Shown one piece after another: positions 8,125-16,665 of a DNA stretch of 40,945 nucleotides (positions within the stretch are counted from its first letter, which is position 1; the number at the start of each line of letters is the position of its first letter). The translations under genes were made by a program, and so were the position numbers. Source of the DNA: Nitrospira sp. GTDB taxonomy: Bacteria > Nitrospirota > Nitrospiria > Nitrospirales > Nitrospiraceae. The stretch covers positions 1 through 40,945 of the forward strand of contig SWDO01000002.1 of assembly GCA_005116895.1 (NCBI GenBank), in the 5' to 3' direction. Below the pieces are notes generated by a model, which did no database searches, had not been told where the DNA came from, and was given only the letters and a program-made list of their open reading frames with translations.

Positions 8125-8706
8125 CTATTGAGTCGCTCTCGCTTTCGTCTGTTTGACGGGGATGTGAAGGTTCACGATTTTTTTTCGCAAGGTATTACGG
8201 TTGAGACCGAGAAGTGCCGCAGCCTGTATTTGATTACCCTTGGTCTCACGCAGCGCTGAAGTAATGAGAGGGCGTTCCACGGCGGAAATCAGAATCGGGT
8301 GTAGGTTTTTAGCTGATCCGTTTCGCATCCCCTTGACGAATTCCCCCATTTTCACCTCAAGATAGCTCTCCAGGGAGGTGTCGTGGGATTTGTTCTGCTG
8401 GAGGCTGTCTGGCTGATTCATTATTTGGATTACTTTCAGCGTTTTTTTCAAAACAGCCTTAGACCCGCTGATGCAAAGAGTGCGAGTAGGGTCAAGGTGC
8501 TCATGCAGCGTGCCAGTCTGTTCCTGTCCGCCTTGCAATTCCACCACGACGGCATCAAACCGATGTCGCGGCAACTCCTTTTGAAAGGTCAACACGTCCC
8601 GAGCGATCATCACGGACGCGCCTTTGAATACCTGTCCCACCAGGGCTTGTATGGTCGTATCGTTTGTGAATAACAGAATAGTAAATGAAGATGATGCCAC
8701 AGACAT
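8125..8706 (-). CDS. Fis-like DNA-binding protein with degenerate receiver domain
   Basis: Start taken as ATG 8706 (MSVASSSF); a GTG at 8718 is the alternative. Residues ~6-95 look like a receiver fold (FTILLFTND...FDAVVVELQG), but the acidic pocket and phospho-acceptor Asp are missing (Glu at the usual Asp place) and the switch Lys is not evident, so it is unlikely to be phosphorylated in the usual way. The C-terminus (~145-190) is a clear Fis/NtrC-type helix-turn-helix: AVERPLITSALRETKGNQ, AAALLGLNRNTLRKK. No AAA+ domain is present. It may act as a nucleoid or local regulator; its neighbour is an HU gene. A good promoter sits at 8736-8764. Confidence 0.8.
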   Translation of the reverse strand: MSVASSSFTILLFTNDTTIQALVGQVFKGASVMIARDVLTFQKELPRHRFDAVVVELQGGQEQTGTLHEHLDPTRTLCISGSKAVLKKTLKVIQIMNQPDSLQQNKSHDTSLESYLEVKMGEFVKGMRNGSAKNLHPILISAVERPLITSALRETKGNQIQAAALLGLNRNTLRKKIVNLHIPVKQTKARATQ

Positions 8707-8735
8707 GAAAGGTTCCACCCGAAGAAGAGGTCGGA

Positions 8736-8764
8736 TTATTGCTTAGGGCGTACACGATGTCAAT
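8736..8764 (-). promoter_or_regulatory. Sigma-70 promoter of the Fis-like gene
   Basis: On the minus strand: TTGACA (8764-8759), 17-bp spacer, AATAAT (8741-8736). Predicted transcript start near 8729, leaving a leader of about 23 nt before the ATG at 8706. Confidence 0.7.
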
Positions 8765-8947
8765 CTGATTTTATCGATGCGATGGCCTTCCGGCCTGCGT
8801 CCTGTGCGGCTTTGCAGACATGAAATGAATAGTAAAGATATGGAGTTATGGCGCTCTCTCGATTTTCACAATTTCACTAACAATATAGCTTGGCATGCTA
8901 AATGTCAGGAATAGGTGTCGATCTTCATCGAAGAAGTTTCTGGTGCC

Positions 8948-8977
8948 TTGACAGAGCAAGAGGGGAGAAGATATATG
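8948..8977 (+). promoter_or_regulatory. Sigma-70 promoter of rrf2 and the sulfur cluster
   Basis: TTGACA at 8948-8953, 18-bp spacer, TATATG at 8972-8977; transcript start expected near 8984, 23 nt before the Rrf2 ATG. An interrupted palindrome TCTTC-ATC-GAAGA at 8922-8934 lies just upstream of the -35 and could be an operator. The rest of the 300-bp gap (8707-9006) shows only the divergent promoter and a short GGCC-TTCC-GGCC hairpin. Confidence 0.7.
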
Positions 8978-9006
8978 TAGCTCAATTCCGACAGGAATAA
9001 TAAAGA

Positions 9007-9456
9007 ATGAAAGTGTCTATGCGCGCCACATACGGAATTATGGTAGCCGTCGATCTCGCCACATATGCAAAAGAAGCCCCGATTCAAGCGCGGGCTATCG
9101 CGAGGCGTCATGGGATTCCAGCCCGTTTTCTCGAACAGATTCTCCATGCGATGAAGAAGGCCGGTTTAGTCGAAAGCCAACGGGGTGCCCAAGGAGGCTA
9201 TCTCCTCACGCATGAACCAGCCGCGATGTCGATTGCCGACATTTTCGAAGCATTGGAAGGGCCGGTCTTTCATCGGTCATTTGTCGGTCAGCGAACACGC
9301 GATCGTCAAGCGACCAAGCCGGAACTGCTGCTCGGTGACGTCTGGGAGCAGGTTCAGGAGGCAGAGCGCAAAGTTCTCGAAAACGTGACGGTCGAACATT
9401 TGGCAATGCGGTTACGAACGATCGATGCCCAGCGCAGTCCGATGTACCACATCTGA
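9007..9456 (+). CDS. Rrf2-family transcriptional regulator without Fe-S cysteines
   Basis: 149 residues, usual Rrf2 length. The N-terminal winged helix is typical: MRATYGIMVAVDLA, IARRHGIPARFLEQIL, MKKAGLVESQRGAQGGYLL. IscR and NsrR bind a cluster through three Cys near residue 90-106; this protein has no Cys at all, so it cannot be an Fe-S sensor. That is like CymR, the Rrf2-type regulator of cysteine metabolism in Gram-positives. It sits 40 nt ahead of the sulfite reductase gene, on the same strand, behind its own promoter, so control of the sulfur cluster (and itself) is likely. The effector is unknown. Confidence 0.88.
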   Translation: MKVSMRATYGIMVAVDLATYAKEAPIQARAIARRHGIPARFLEQILHAMKKAGLVESQRGAQGGYLLTHEPAAMSIADIFEALEGPVFHRSFVGQRTRDRQATKPELLLGDVWEQVQEAERKVLENVTVEHLAMRLRTIDAQRSPMYHI

Positions 9457-9496
9457 CGTATGAGGCTCCTCTCCAGAGGAGATATAGGAGAGCGGT

Positions 9497-12010
9497 ATGA
9501 TGAACCACGTTGAAGCCCTCACGAGCCCTCACATTGTCACGAGTCCGATCCCTCCCGCCATTCTGGAGGAAATAGAAACCTTTGAGGCCGAAGCGCTGCG
9601 AACATTGGCTGGAGAGATTCCTACTGATCTCTTCAAGCCTTTCCGCCTGCAGTATGGGATTTACGGCCAGCGCCAACCTGGTGTGCAGATGGTGCGAATC
9701 AAGATCCCGTTCGGCGGGTTCAATGCCAATCAGCTGCGACGTGTCGCGGAGCTCACCGACCGCTATGCGACCGGAGTTGGTCACGTCACGACGAGACAGG
9801 ACATCCAGCTGCATTTCGTGGAATTGAAAGATGTGCCGACCCTCATGCGGGGATTGGCCGAAGTTGGGCTCACCACCAGAGAGGCCTGCGCGAATACCGT
9901 GCGGAATGTGACGGCCTGTCACCTCGCCGGCGTGTGCCAAGGCGAAGTCTTCGATGTGACGCCTTATGCGAAGACCATCGCGTATCACTTATTACGGAAC
10001 CCCTTGAACCAAAGTCTGCCGCGAAAGTTCAAAATTGCGTTGTCCGGCTGCAAACATGATTGTGCGCTGACCCCGATTCACGATATCGGCCTACTGGCTG
10101 TCAAACGAGCTGACGGAGTCGTCGGTTTTCGAATGGTGGCAGGTGGTGGCTTGGGTTCTGCTCCACGGATTGCCCAACTGCTCCGTGAGTTCACACCGAT
10201 GGAGGAACTGATTCCCAGTATCGAAGCCGTGATTAAGGTTTTCGATACCCTCGGCAATCGAAAAAATAGAAACAAGGCCCGGATGAAGTTCGTGATCGAC
10301 AAGCTGGGTTTTGAGGAATTCAAACGACGCTGGGAAGCAGCCTATGTCGGCATGGGACACACGCTTCCCAAGAACGGATCGTTGACCCTGCTTCAGCATC
10401 AGGATGAGCCCCCTCCGCTCCTCATGCCCACGAAAAATGGTCTGGTGTCTGGAAACGGGAACGGTAATGGCAATGGGGCCATCACAATCGGTCATGAGAC
10501 GCCGTTTGAGATGTGGAAACGGACCAATGTTGTGAAACAGAAGCAGGAGGGCTACGTCACAGCCGCCATCAAGCTGTTCATGGGGGATCTTACGGCTGAA
10601 CAGATGCTCTTCGTCGCTGATCTGGCCGAGCGTTATTCAAACGGAAATCTCCGTACCACCATCAATCAAAATATGGTGATTCGGTGGATTCATGGCGATC
10701 GGATTGCCGATCTGTACGAAGACTTGGCGTCCTGTGGTTTGGCGGATCCCGGCGCTGAACTGGTCGAAGACATTATTGCGTGCCCCGGTACTGATACCTG
10801 CGGGCTCGGTATTACGTCGTCCAAGGGACTTGCGAGGGCGCTGGCTGAGGTGTTTCCAGCCGGTCGTGTGCCGGACGATCTGGCCGGAGTCGATGTCAAA
10901 ATCAGCGGGTGTCACAACTCGTGTGCGCAGCACCACATTTCCACGATCGGGTTGCATGGGGTTGGGAAACGCCTCGGCGAGCATGTCGCGCCGCACTATG
11001 AATTGCATCTCGGTGGTTCGGTGAACGGCACAGCCAAGATCGGACAGATGACCGTGAAGTTACCGGCGAAAGCCGTCCCTGCGGCGATCTCCCATTTGAT
11101 TGACGTCTACCGGCGTGACCGCCAAGACAACGAGAATTTTCCAAACTTCATTGCCCGTAGTGGGAAGAGCAAGCTGAAGGATGAGTTGATTCCCTACACC
11201 ATCGTGCCGTCTTATGAAGCAGATCCCACGTTCTATTACGACTGGGAAGGGGAAAATGAATTTATCCTTGAAGATCTTGGACCCGGCGAATGTGCCGGTG
11301 GCGCGCTGGAAATGATCGAGAACGGCATTCTGGAGGCTGACCAGGAGCTCTATCAAGCGAAGCTGCTGGTCGAGAACCATCAGTATTCCGTGTCAGTGAA
11401 CAAATCCTATCGCGCGGTGTTGGCCGCGGCGAAGGCGATGTTGGTGACCGAAGGGCTTGAGCCGTCGACTGACTCAGAAACTTTCCTTGAATTTGACAGC
11501 CGGATTGCGCAGAAAGGGGTCATCCCTGCGCAATATCGCGAGCTCAATAAGAAGGTCGGCGATCTTGGTCCGAAGGATACGACGGCAGAGTCGGCGCATG
11601 AAAAAATGGCGTTTGCGAAGGGCTTCGTTGAGGCTTGCCGTGCGGCAACAGAACAAATGGGGAAAGATTTAAAGCTTGCCCCGGTCCAAGCGACGACGGC
11701 TCCCAAGAAGGAGGTTCTGGCACCGGTGGCTTCAATCGCCACCGAAGTGAAACCAACGGCTCAGGCTCCAACCGGTGCGCCGGTCTACGATCTCCGTGGC
11801 GTCGCCTGCCCGATGAACTACGTGAAGACGAAGTTGAAGCTGGAGATGATGGATGCAGGTGAGACGCTAGAAGTGTGGCTCGACGCAGGCGAGCCGATCA
11901 AGAATGTGCCGATGAGCCTCAAGAACGACGGACACAAGGTACTGATTCAAGAGGCACTGGAACCGGAAGCATCGCATTATCGGATTCTGGTGGAAAAGGT
12001 CGAAGGGTAA
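9497..12010 (+). CDS. Siroheme sulfite/nitrite reductase, two Cys motif sets, C-terminal TusA-like domain
   Basis: 837 residues, far longer than usual (~550-600). Two successive ferredoxin-like plus siroheme halves are visible: half 1 (~45-255) with TTRQDIQLHF, C141-x5-C147, PRKFK (175-179) and C185-x3-C189; half 2 (~345-545) with C429-x5-C435 and C482-x3-C486. Standard assimilatory enzymes keep the four cluster Cys only in the second half. A slippage-prone Asn-Gly linker (~319-327) joins the halves. Residues ~575-725 are helical and unassigned, possibly HEPN-like. A Pro/Ala linker leads to a TusA-like domain (~763-837) with DLRGVACPMN, C771 being the likely sulfur carrier. Likely role: six-electron reduction of sulfite to sulfide in the cytoplasm with ferredoxin as donor. 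Nitrite is possible, but the adjacent APS reductase favours sulfite. Start at ATG 9497; ATG 9500 is equivalent. Confidence 0.88.
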   Translation: MMNHVEALTSPHIVTSPIPPAILEEIETFEAEALRTLAGEIPTDLFKPFRLQYGIYGQRQPGVQMVRIKIPFGGFNANQLRRVAELTDRYATGVGHVTTRQDIQLHFVELKDVPTLMRGLAEVGLTTREACANTVRNVTACHLAGVCQGEVFDVTPYAKTIAYHLLRNPLNQSLPRKFKIALSGCKHDCALTPIHDIGLLAVKRADGVVGFRMVAGGGLGSAPRIAQLLREFTPMEELIPSIEAVIKVFDTLGNRKNRNKARMKFVIDKLGFEEFKRRWEAAYVGMGHTLPKNGSLTLLQHQDEPPPLLMPTKNGLVSGNGNGNGNGAITIGHETPFEMWKRTNVVKQKQEGYVTAAIKLFMGDLTAEQMLFVADLAERYSNGNLRTTINQNMVIRWIHGDRIADLYEDLASCGLADPGAELVEDIIACPGTDTCGLGITSSKGLARALAEVFPAGRVPDDLAGVDVKISGCHNSCAQHHISTIGLHGVGKRLGEHVAPHYELHLGGSVNGTAKIGQMTVKLPAKAVPAAISHLIDVYRRDRQDNENFPNFIARSGKSKLKDELIPYTIVPSYEADPTFYYDWEGENEFILEDLGPGECAGGALEMIENGILEADQELYQAKLLVENHQYSVSVNKSYRAVLAAAKAMLVTEGLEPSTDSETFLEFDSRIAQKGVIPAQYRELNKKVGDLGPKDTTAESAHEKMAFAKGFVEACRAATEQMGKDLKLAPVQATTAPKKEVLAPVASIATEVKPTAQAPTGAPVYDLRGVACPMNYVKTKLKLEMMDAGETLEVWLDAGEPIKNVPMSLKNDGHKVLIQEALEPEASHYRILVEKVEG

Positions 12011-12025
12011 AGGGATCGGATTGCC

Positions 12026-12742
12026 ATGACCGTTACTGGCCGTTCTGAACTGGTCGAAGAGCTCAAAGCCTGGGGCGCATCGTTTGAGACGAAGCTGCCT
12101 CAAGAGGTGCTGGCGGCGGCTATCGAGCGATATGGGCAGAAGATGGTTCTCGCTTGTAGTTTTGGGGCGGAAGACGTGGTTCTCGTCGACATGGTGCATC
12201 GCATCAATCTCGCAGTGCCGTTGTTCTATCTCGATACCGATTTTTTATTTCCTGAGACCTATGCCACGCGAGATCGGATCATCGAAAGGTACCAGTTGAA
12301 ACCTGCGCACGTGATCCAAGTGAAGTCATTGCTGACACCACAGCAACAAGCAGAATCCCATGGCGACGCCCTGTGGGCCAGCCATCCAGATCAGTGCTGT
12401 CAATTGCGGAAGGTCGAGCCACTGACTCGCGTCCTCCAAGGCTATGACGCCTGGATCACGGGCATCAGGCGGGATCAAGCACCGTCCCGTGCGAATGCCG
12501 GTTTGATCGAGTGGGACGAGAAATTTGCATTGATCAAGGTGAACCCATTGGCCCGATGGACGTGGGCCGATGTGTGGAGCTACATCAAGGTCCACGAAGT
12601 TCCCCACAATCCGCTCCACGATCACAACTATCCCAGTATTGGGTGCACGTACTGCACGGCACCCGTGGCGCCTGGCGATGATCCGCGTGCCGGGCGCTGG
12701 AAAAACTTTACCAAAACCGAGTGTGGATTACACAAGGCGTAA
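12026..12742 (+). CDS. cysH: Adenylyl-sulfate (APS) reductase, thioredoxin-type
   Basis: 238 residues. PP-loop-like SFGAED at 45-50, LDTDFLFPET, then C124-C125 in CCQLRKVEPL, ITGIRRDQAPSR, C207-x2-C210 and the catalytic C233 in ECGLHKA. The CC plus CxxC set binds a [4Fe-4S] cluster and marks enzymes that use APS rather than PAPS. It converts APS to sulfite and AMP with thioredoxin or glutathione as reductant. The gene starts 15 nt after the sulfite reductase stop, so the two consecutive steps are co-expressed. Use of APS removes the need for an APS kinase, and none is present here. Confidence 0.93.
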   Translation: MTVTGRSELVEELKAWGASFETKLPQEVLAAAIERYGQKMVLACSFGAEDVVLVDMVHRINLAVPLFYLDTDFLFPETYATRDRIIERYQLKPAHVIQVKSLLTPQQQAESHGDALWASHPDQCCQLRKVEPLTRVLQGYDAWITGIRRDQAPSRANAGLIEWDEKFALIKVNPLARWTWADVWSYIKVHEVPHNPLHDHNYPSIGCTYCTAPVAPGDDPRAGRWKNFTKTECGLHKA

Positions 12743-12744
12743 CA

Positions 12745-13785
12745 ATGCCGATTCAAGAGATCCTTGCCAAGATCGCCAAAGGGCCAAAGGCTTCCAAAGA
12801 CCTGACCTGGGATGAGTGCAAGCAGGCGATGAAGGCATTGATTGAAGGGGAGGCCACGCCGGCACAGATCGGGGCTTTTCTCATCGCCATGCGGTTTAAG
12901 TCAGAGTCAGTCACTGAACTCGCGGCATTGACGGCTGCGGCACGTCAGTATGTGCCGCCCCTCGCAGTGTCGAAAGAGTTAGCCCTTGTCGATGTGCCGA
13001 GTTATGCCGGGAAGCAGGATACATTTCATGCAATCGTTGCCGCCGCGATCGTTGCGGTTTCAGCTGGCGCCGCAGTGTTGATGCACGGGTACGACGGCAT
13101 TCCTGGGCGCCCAGGGACTGCTGGGGTACTGAAGGCCTTAGGCATTTCGGTGGATGCAGACCCCAAGCGGGTGACTGAACAAGTACACAGGAACGGTTTC
13201 GCCTATCTCGATATCGGACTCTATCATCCACCGGTGTACCGATTCTTGGAGATGCGCCAAGAGCTTGGTGTCAGGAACGTGTTTCATCCGATTGCCAGGT
13301 TGTTGAACCCAGCTCGGGCTAAAGTGCAGGTGGTGGGATTGTCGCATCCACCGCACTTCGAGAAAACGGCTGAAGCGCTACGCATGCTCGGGTGTCCGCA
13401 GGGGATGGTGATTCGTGGCGTCGAGGGCGATCCGGAGTTGTCTGCCTCGATGGCGACGAGAGTTCTGGAGCTTCGCGATGAACGCATCAGACCGCTGGAG
13501 ATCACTCCGAAAGATTTTGGACTGACCTTTATCCCATCGCGGGAGATGGCCGGGTTTCCCCCGGATCAGCGTGAAAAGGAGGCGGATCTGCTCCGCCGTA
13601 TTCTTCAGAATCGGGTGCAGGGCGGGCCAAAAGAGTGGGTCCTCATGAACGCCGCGATGTTACTGTACGCAGCGGGCAAAGGGACGTCGTTTTCGGCCTG
13701 CTTCCCGGCGGCGCGCGAAGCCATTGAGGGTGGCGCGGCGGTGCGTAAGCTTGATGACTTGGTGCGACAGCAGGTCGCAGTGTAG
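12745..13785 (+). CDS. TrpD2/YbiB-like glycosyltransferase-family protein
   Basis: 346 residues from the ATG at 12745, 2 nt after the cysH stop; a longer frame from 12721 overlaps cysH and is less likely. The N-terminal helical bundle ([17 protein letters not shown]) and [23 protein letters not shown] show the anthranilate phosphoribosyltransferase fold. The PRPP-binding GTGGD loop of true TrpD is replaced by [12 protein letters not shown], and the downstream motifs also differ. This matches the TrpD2 (YbiB) paralogue group, for which nucleic-acid binding rather than tryptophan synthesis has been reported. Tight placement inside a sulfur operon suggests another role, unknown. Confidence 0.8.
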   Translation: MPIQEILAKIAKGPKASKDLTWDECKQAMKALIEGEATPAQIGAFLIAMRFKSESVTELAALTAAARQYVPPLAVSKELALVDVPSYAGKQDTFHAIVAAAIVAVSAGAAVLMHGYDGIPGRPGTAGVLKALGISVDADPKRVTEQVHRNGFAYLDIGLYHPPVYRFLEMRQELGVRNVFHPIARLLNPARAKVQVVGLSHPPHFEKTAEALRMLGCPQGMVIRGVEGDPELSASMATRVLELRDERIRPLEITPKDFGLTFIPSREMAGFPPDQREKEADLLRRILQNRVQGGPKEWVLMNAAMLLYAAGKGTSFSACFPAAREAIEGGAAVRKLDDLVRQQVAV

Positions 13786-13810
13786 GACGAAAGGCGGAAG
13801 GATTTGGGGT

Positions 13811-14608
13811 ATGAAACACCTGCGGCAACTGGAAGATCAAAGCGTCTATATTCTCCGAGAAGCCTACAAACATTTCGACAATCTCGCCATGCTGTGGTCC
13901 ATGGGGAAGGACTCCACGGTGCTACTTTGGCTGGCCCGCAAGGCCTTTTTCGGGCATGTCCCGTTCCCGCTCCTGCATGTCGATACCAGTTACAAAATTC
14001 CGGCAATGATTGAGTATCGCGACCGTCTCGCTCGAGAATGGCGATTGAATTTGGTCGTCGGCCAGAACAAAGAAGCCCTGGCGGCGGGTATGAACCACAC
14101 GATGGGCCGCGTCGTCTGTTGCACTGCCTTGAAAACGAACGGTCTCAAGCAACTCTTGGAGCACAAGGGATACACCGGCGTCATCCTCGGTGTCCGCGCA
14201 GACGAAGAGGGCACGAGAGCCAAGGAGCGATACTTTTCCCCGCGCGATAAACATGGAGATTGGGATTTTCGGGATCAGCCGCCTGAGCTCTGGGACCAGT
14301 ACAAGACCACATTTCCGCCCGGTACGCACATTCGGATTCATCCTCTTTTGGACTGGACTGAAATCAATATTTGGGAATACATCAAGTTCGAAAACATTCC
14401 ATTCATCGACTTGTATCTCGACAAGGGCGACGGCACGCGCTACCGCAGTCTCGGCTGTGCGCCTTGTACTACACCGATCAAATCGACGGCCAAGACGGTG
14501 GACGAGATCATCGAAGAACTTCGCCACACCACCGTGGCCGAGCGGTCAGGCCGAGCGCAGGACGAAGGTCGGGGGATGGAGCTGCTCCGCAAAGATGGAT
14601 ACATGTAA
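13811..14608 (+). CDS. cysD: CysD-like sulfate adenylyltransferase subunit 2 with four extra Cys
   Basis: 265 residues from ATG 13811 ([10 protein letters not shown], as in CysD), shorter than the usual ~300. PP-loop SMGKDS at 30-35, [38 protein letters not shown], and the C-terminal TTVAERSGR and [10 protein letters not shown] are all CysD features. Unlike E. coli CysD it carries C103-C104 and C216-x2-C219, the same relative pattern that holds an Fe-S cluster in APS reductase. CysD normally needs the GTPase CysN to make APS; no cysN is in this cluster. It may still be an ATP sulfurylase subunit with a partner elsewhere, or a diverged PP-loop enzyme. It begins 25 nt after the TrpD2-like gene. 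Confidence 0.82.
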   Translation: MKHLRQLEDQSVYILREAYKHFDNLAMLWSMGKDSTVLLWLARKAFFGHVPFPLLHVDTSYKIPAMIEYRDRLAREWRLNLVVGQNKEALAAGMNHTMGRVVCCTALKTNGLKQLLEHKGYTGVILGVRADEEGTRAKERYFSPRDKHGDWDFRDQPPELWDQYKTTFPPGTHIRIHPLLDWTEINIWEYIKFENIPFIDLYLDKGDGTRYRSLGCAPCTTPIKSTAKTVDEIIEELRHTTVAERSGRAQDEGRGMELLRKDGYM

Positions 14609-14609
14609 G

Positions 14610-14733
14610 CAGAATGCTGAAACGAGCATCCAGCTTCGTTCTCGGATCGAAACAATCCTCAACGGACCCCAGAGGGTACGCCTCCGGTGCTGGCTTACCT
14701 GCGGCCTTGCGAGATGCTGTTTTGAGCATCCTG
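14610..14733. repeat. Long imperfect intergenic palindrome (Nitrospira-type REP-like)
   Basis: The ends pair as CAG-ATGCT-AAA against its complement. Each end also forms its own hairpin (ATGCT-GAAACG-AGCAT and GATGCT-GTTTTG-AGCATC), and the middle has ACCCC-AGA-GGGT. The overall design (ATGCTCAAAA, GCAAGGCCGCAG, GGCGTACCCTCTGGGGT on the minus strand) resembles dispersed palindromes I recall from Nitrospira genomes. It splits the sulfur genes from the radical SAM genes. Confidence 0.6.
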
Positions 14734-14756
14734 GATTAGGGAAGGGCTAGCTCTCG

Positions 14757-16655
14757 ATGAAAATAGAGTATTCCAAGGGTGAACGCGCTTCCAAAGAACT
14801 GATTCTCCTGAATCGTCAGAGTTTCGAAGCTTCCAGCGGCCGGAAGATGAAGGTCATGCTGATCTTCCCGCCCGATTGGTTTCCCTCGGAACCCTATCTG
14901 TCACTTCCCTCCCTCACCGCCGTCCTCCGCCAGGCGGGCCACACCGTCATTCAAAAAGACATCAACTGCGAGATGTGGGACTGGTACTTCAGTGAGGACT
15001 TTTTGAAGAAAGTTCTGCGCCGGGTGCCACAGCAACTCGATCGACTGCGGAAGCTCTCGAAGAAACGGGATCTTGACGCCAGCGAGATGGATTTGCAGCT
15101 GGCGCTCTGCGATGTGACCCATCAGCGGATGGCGAAATTGATTCAGAATGCCGAAGAGGCGAAGCGAATCATCAGAAGTGAACAGTTCTATGATATCGAC
15201 AAGTTAGAGTGGTCACTTCAAGTCTTTCGTGAAGTGATGTCTGTGGTCTCGATGGTGTATTCCCCGGCGAGAATCTGCATGCCGCCGATGGAGACGGACC
15301 TGTCCTATAAGGTCTATGTCTCGTCGGAAGTGATCGATGCGGTGAACGATACGCAGGTGAATATTTATCGCGATGTGTTCGACCATCTCGTGAAGCCGGC
15401 GATTGAAGCTGAGCAGCCGGATGTGATCGGCATCTCAATCGTTTTGCAGCAGCAGATGTTCTCCACGATGACCTTCTGTGCCCTCATCAAGCAGCACTTT
15501 CCCAACATCCATATCACGATCGGCGGCAATACTGTGACCCGCCTGCGTGATGTGCTGCCTCAGTCGCCTTTGTTTCAGTACTTCGACAGCGCGGTGGTCT
15601 ATGAAGGGGAGACGGCTTTTGTTCAGCTGGTCTCAGCAGTTGGGGCCAAGCGCAGTCTCGCTGAAGTACCGAACGCCATCTACAAAGACGAGACCGGGGT
15701 CCATACGTCGCCAACCAGCTATGCGGAGGATCTCGCGGCGCTGCCGCCTCCGGACTTTGATGGCTTGCCGCTGGAGAAGTATTTCGTGCCGACGAGGATT
15801 TTGCCCTATCTGGCGACACGAGGCTGCTACTGGGGGCGCTGTGAGTTCTGCGACCATGGCGAAGGCTATACGGCCGGTTACCGGTCTAAAAAGATACAGG
15901 ATGCGCTCGCGGATATTCAGTTTCTGCGCGATAAATATGGCACCAAGCACTTCCACTTTACCGACGAATCTTACCCGCCGGCCTTGTTTCGGAAGCTCAC
16001 TCGTGGGTTGATCGAGAGCCAGATGAACATCACCTGGACCACTCACATGCGGTTTGAAAAGAGTCTGCTCGACCAACAAGTATGGCAGGATGCGAAGGAG
16101 TCTGGGTGCAAGTATCTCCATTTTGGCTATGAATCCGGCGTCGAGCGGGTGTTGCAGTTGATGGATAAAGCCACCACGACAGAGATCATGACGAAGCATC
16201 TCCAGCTGACGGCGGAGGCGGGGATTTGGAACCACTGTATGGGTTTCTTCGGTTTTCCAGGCGAGACGAAGGAAGAAGCCTGGCAGTCCGTGCAATTCCT
16301 TGAGCAGAACAAGGACCATGTCCATTCGCTCGGGTTTGGGACCTTCGACCTCGGGCGTCACAATCCGGTCGCGAAGCATCCAGAGAAGTGGGGCGTGACG
16401 GCCTACAGGAATCCGGAGTGGGATCTGGCGCTCGACTACTACTACACCGTGAAAAATGGGATGAGCATCGAGGAGGCCGAGCGGGTGTTCGAACAGTTCG
16501 AACAGCACCACAATCCTGGCTGGGATTTACGACTCTACACACGCGAATACATCTTTCTCTATATCTCAAGATTCGGTTTAGAGAAGCTGAAAGATCTGCA
16601 GTATCAGTCCGCTAAATCGGCAGGAGTGATACCGACGCTGGCGGGGAAGATGTGA
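14757..16655 (+). CDS. B12-binding-type radical SAM protein (copy 1)
   Basis: 632 residues. The N-terminal ~30-300 is the cobalamin-binding-like Rossmann region (KVMLIFPPDWFPSEPYLSLP, PSLTAVLRQAGHTV, PDVIGISIVLQQQ, IHITIGGNTVTRL), but the DxHxxG cobalamin His motif is absent. The radical SAM core carries C357-x4-C362-x2-C365 in RGCYWGRCEFCDHG, followed by DESYPPALF, HFGYESGVERVLQLMDK and GFFGFPGET. A [4Fe-4S]-SAM enzyme of unknown substrate. It is a close paralogue of the next gene. It follows the sulfur genes on the same strand, though the repeat at 14610-14733 intervenes. GAAGGG stands 10 nt before the ATG. Confidence 0.88.
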   Translation: MKIEYSKGERASKELILLNRQSFEASSGRKMKVMLIFPPDWFPSEPYLSLPSLTAVLRQAGHTVIQKDINCEMWDWYFSEDFLKKVLRRVPQQLDRLRKLSKKRDLDASEMDLQLALCDVTHQRMAKLIQNAEEAKRIIRSEQFYDIDKLEWSLQVFREVMSVVSMVYSPARICMPPMETDLSYKVYVSSEVIDAVNDTQVNIYRDVFDHLVKPAIEAEQPDVIGISIVLQQQMFSTMTFCALIKQHFPNIHITIGGNTVTRLRDVLPQSPLFQYFDSAVVYEGETAFVQLVSAVGAKRSLAEVPNAIYKDETGVHTSPTSYAEDLAALPPPDFDGLPLEKYFVPTRILPYLATRGCYWGRCEFCDHGEGYTAGYRSKKIQDALADIQFLRDKYGTKHFHFTDESYPPALFRKLTRGLIESQMNITWTTHMRFEKSLLDQQVWQDAKESGCKYLHFGYESGVERVLQLMDKATTTEIMTKHLQLTAEAGIWNHCMGFFGFPGETKEEAWQSVQFLEQNKDHVHSLGFGTFDLGRHNPVAKHPEKWGVTAYRNPEWDLALDYYYTVKNGMSIEEAERVFEQFEQHHNPGWDLRLYTREYIFLYISRFGLEKLKDLQYQSAKSAGVIPTLAGKM

Positions 16656-16665
16656 GTCGGGACTA

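Noticed and set aside
9206..9988. 260-residue minus-strand ORF spanning rrf2 and the sulfite reductase start
   Set aside because: It crosses two well-supported plus-strand genes and their gap, with no start signal or domain.
15633..16511. 292-residue minus-strand ORF opposite radical SAM copy 1
   Set aside because: Antisense to a strongly supported gene with intact cluster motifs; no recognisable domain.
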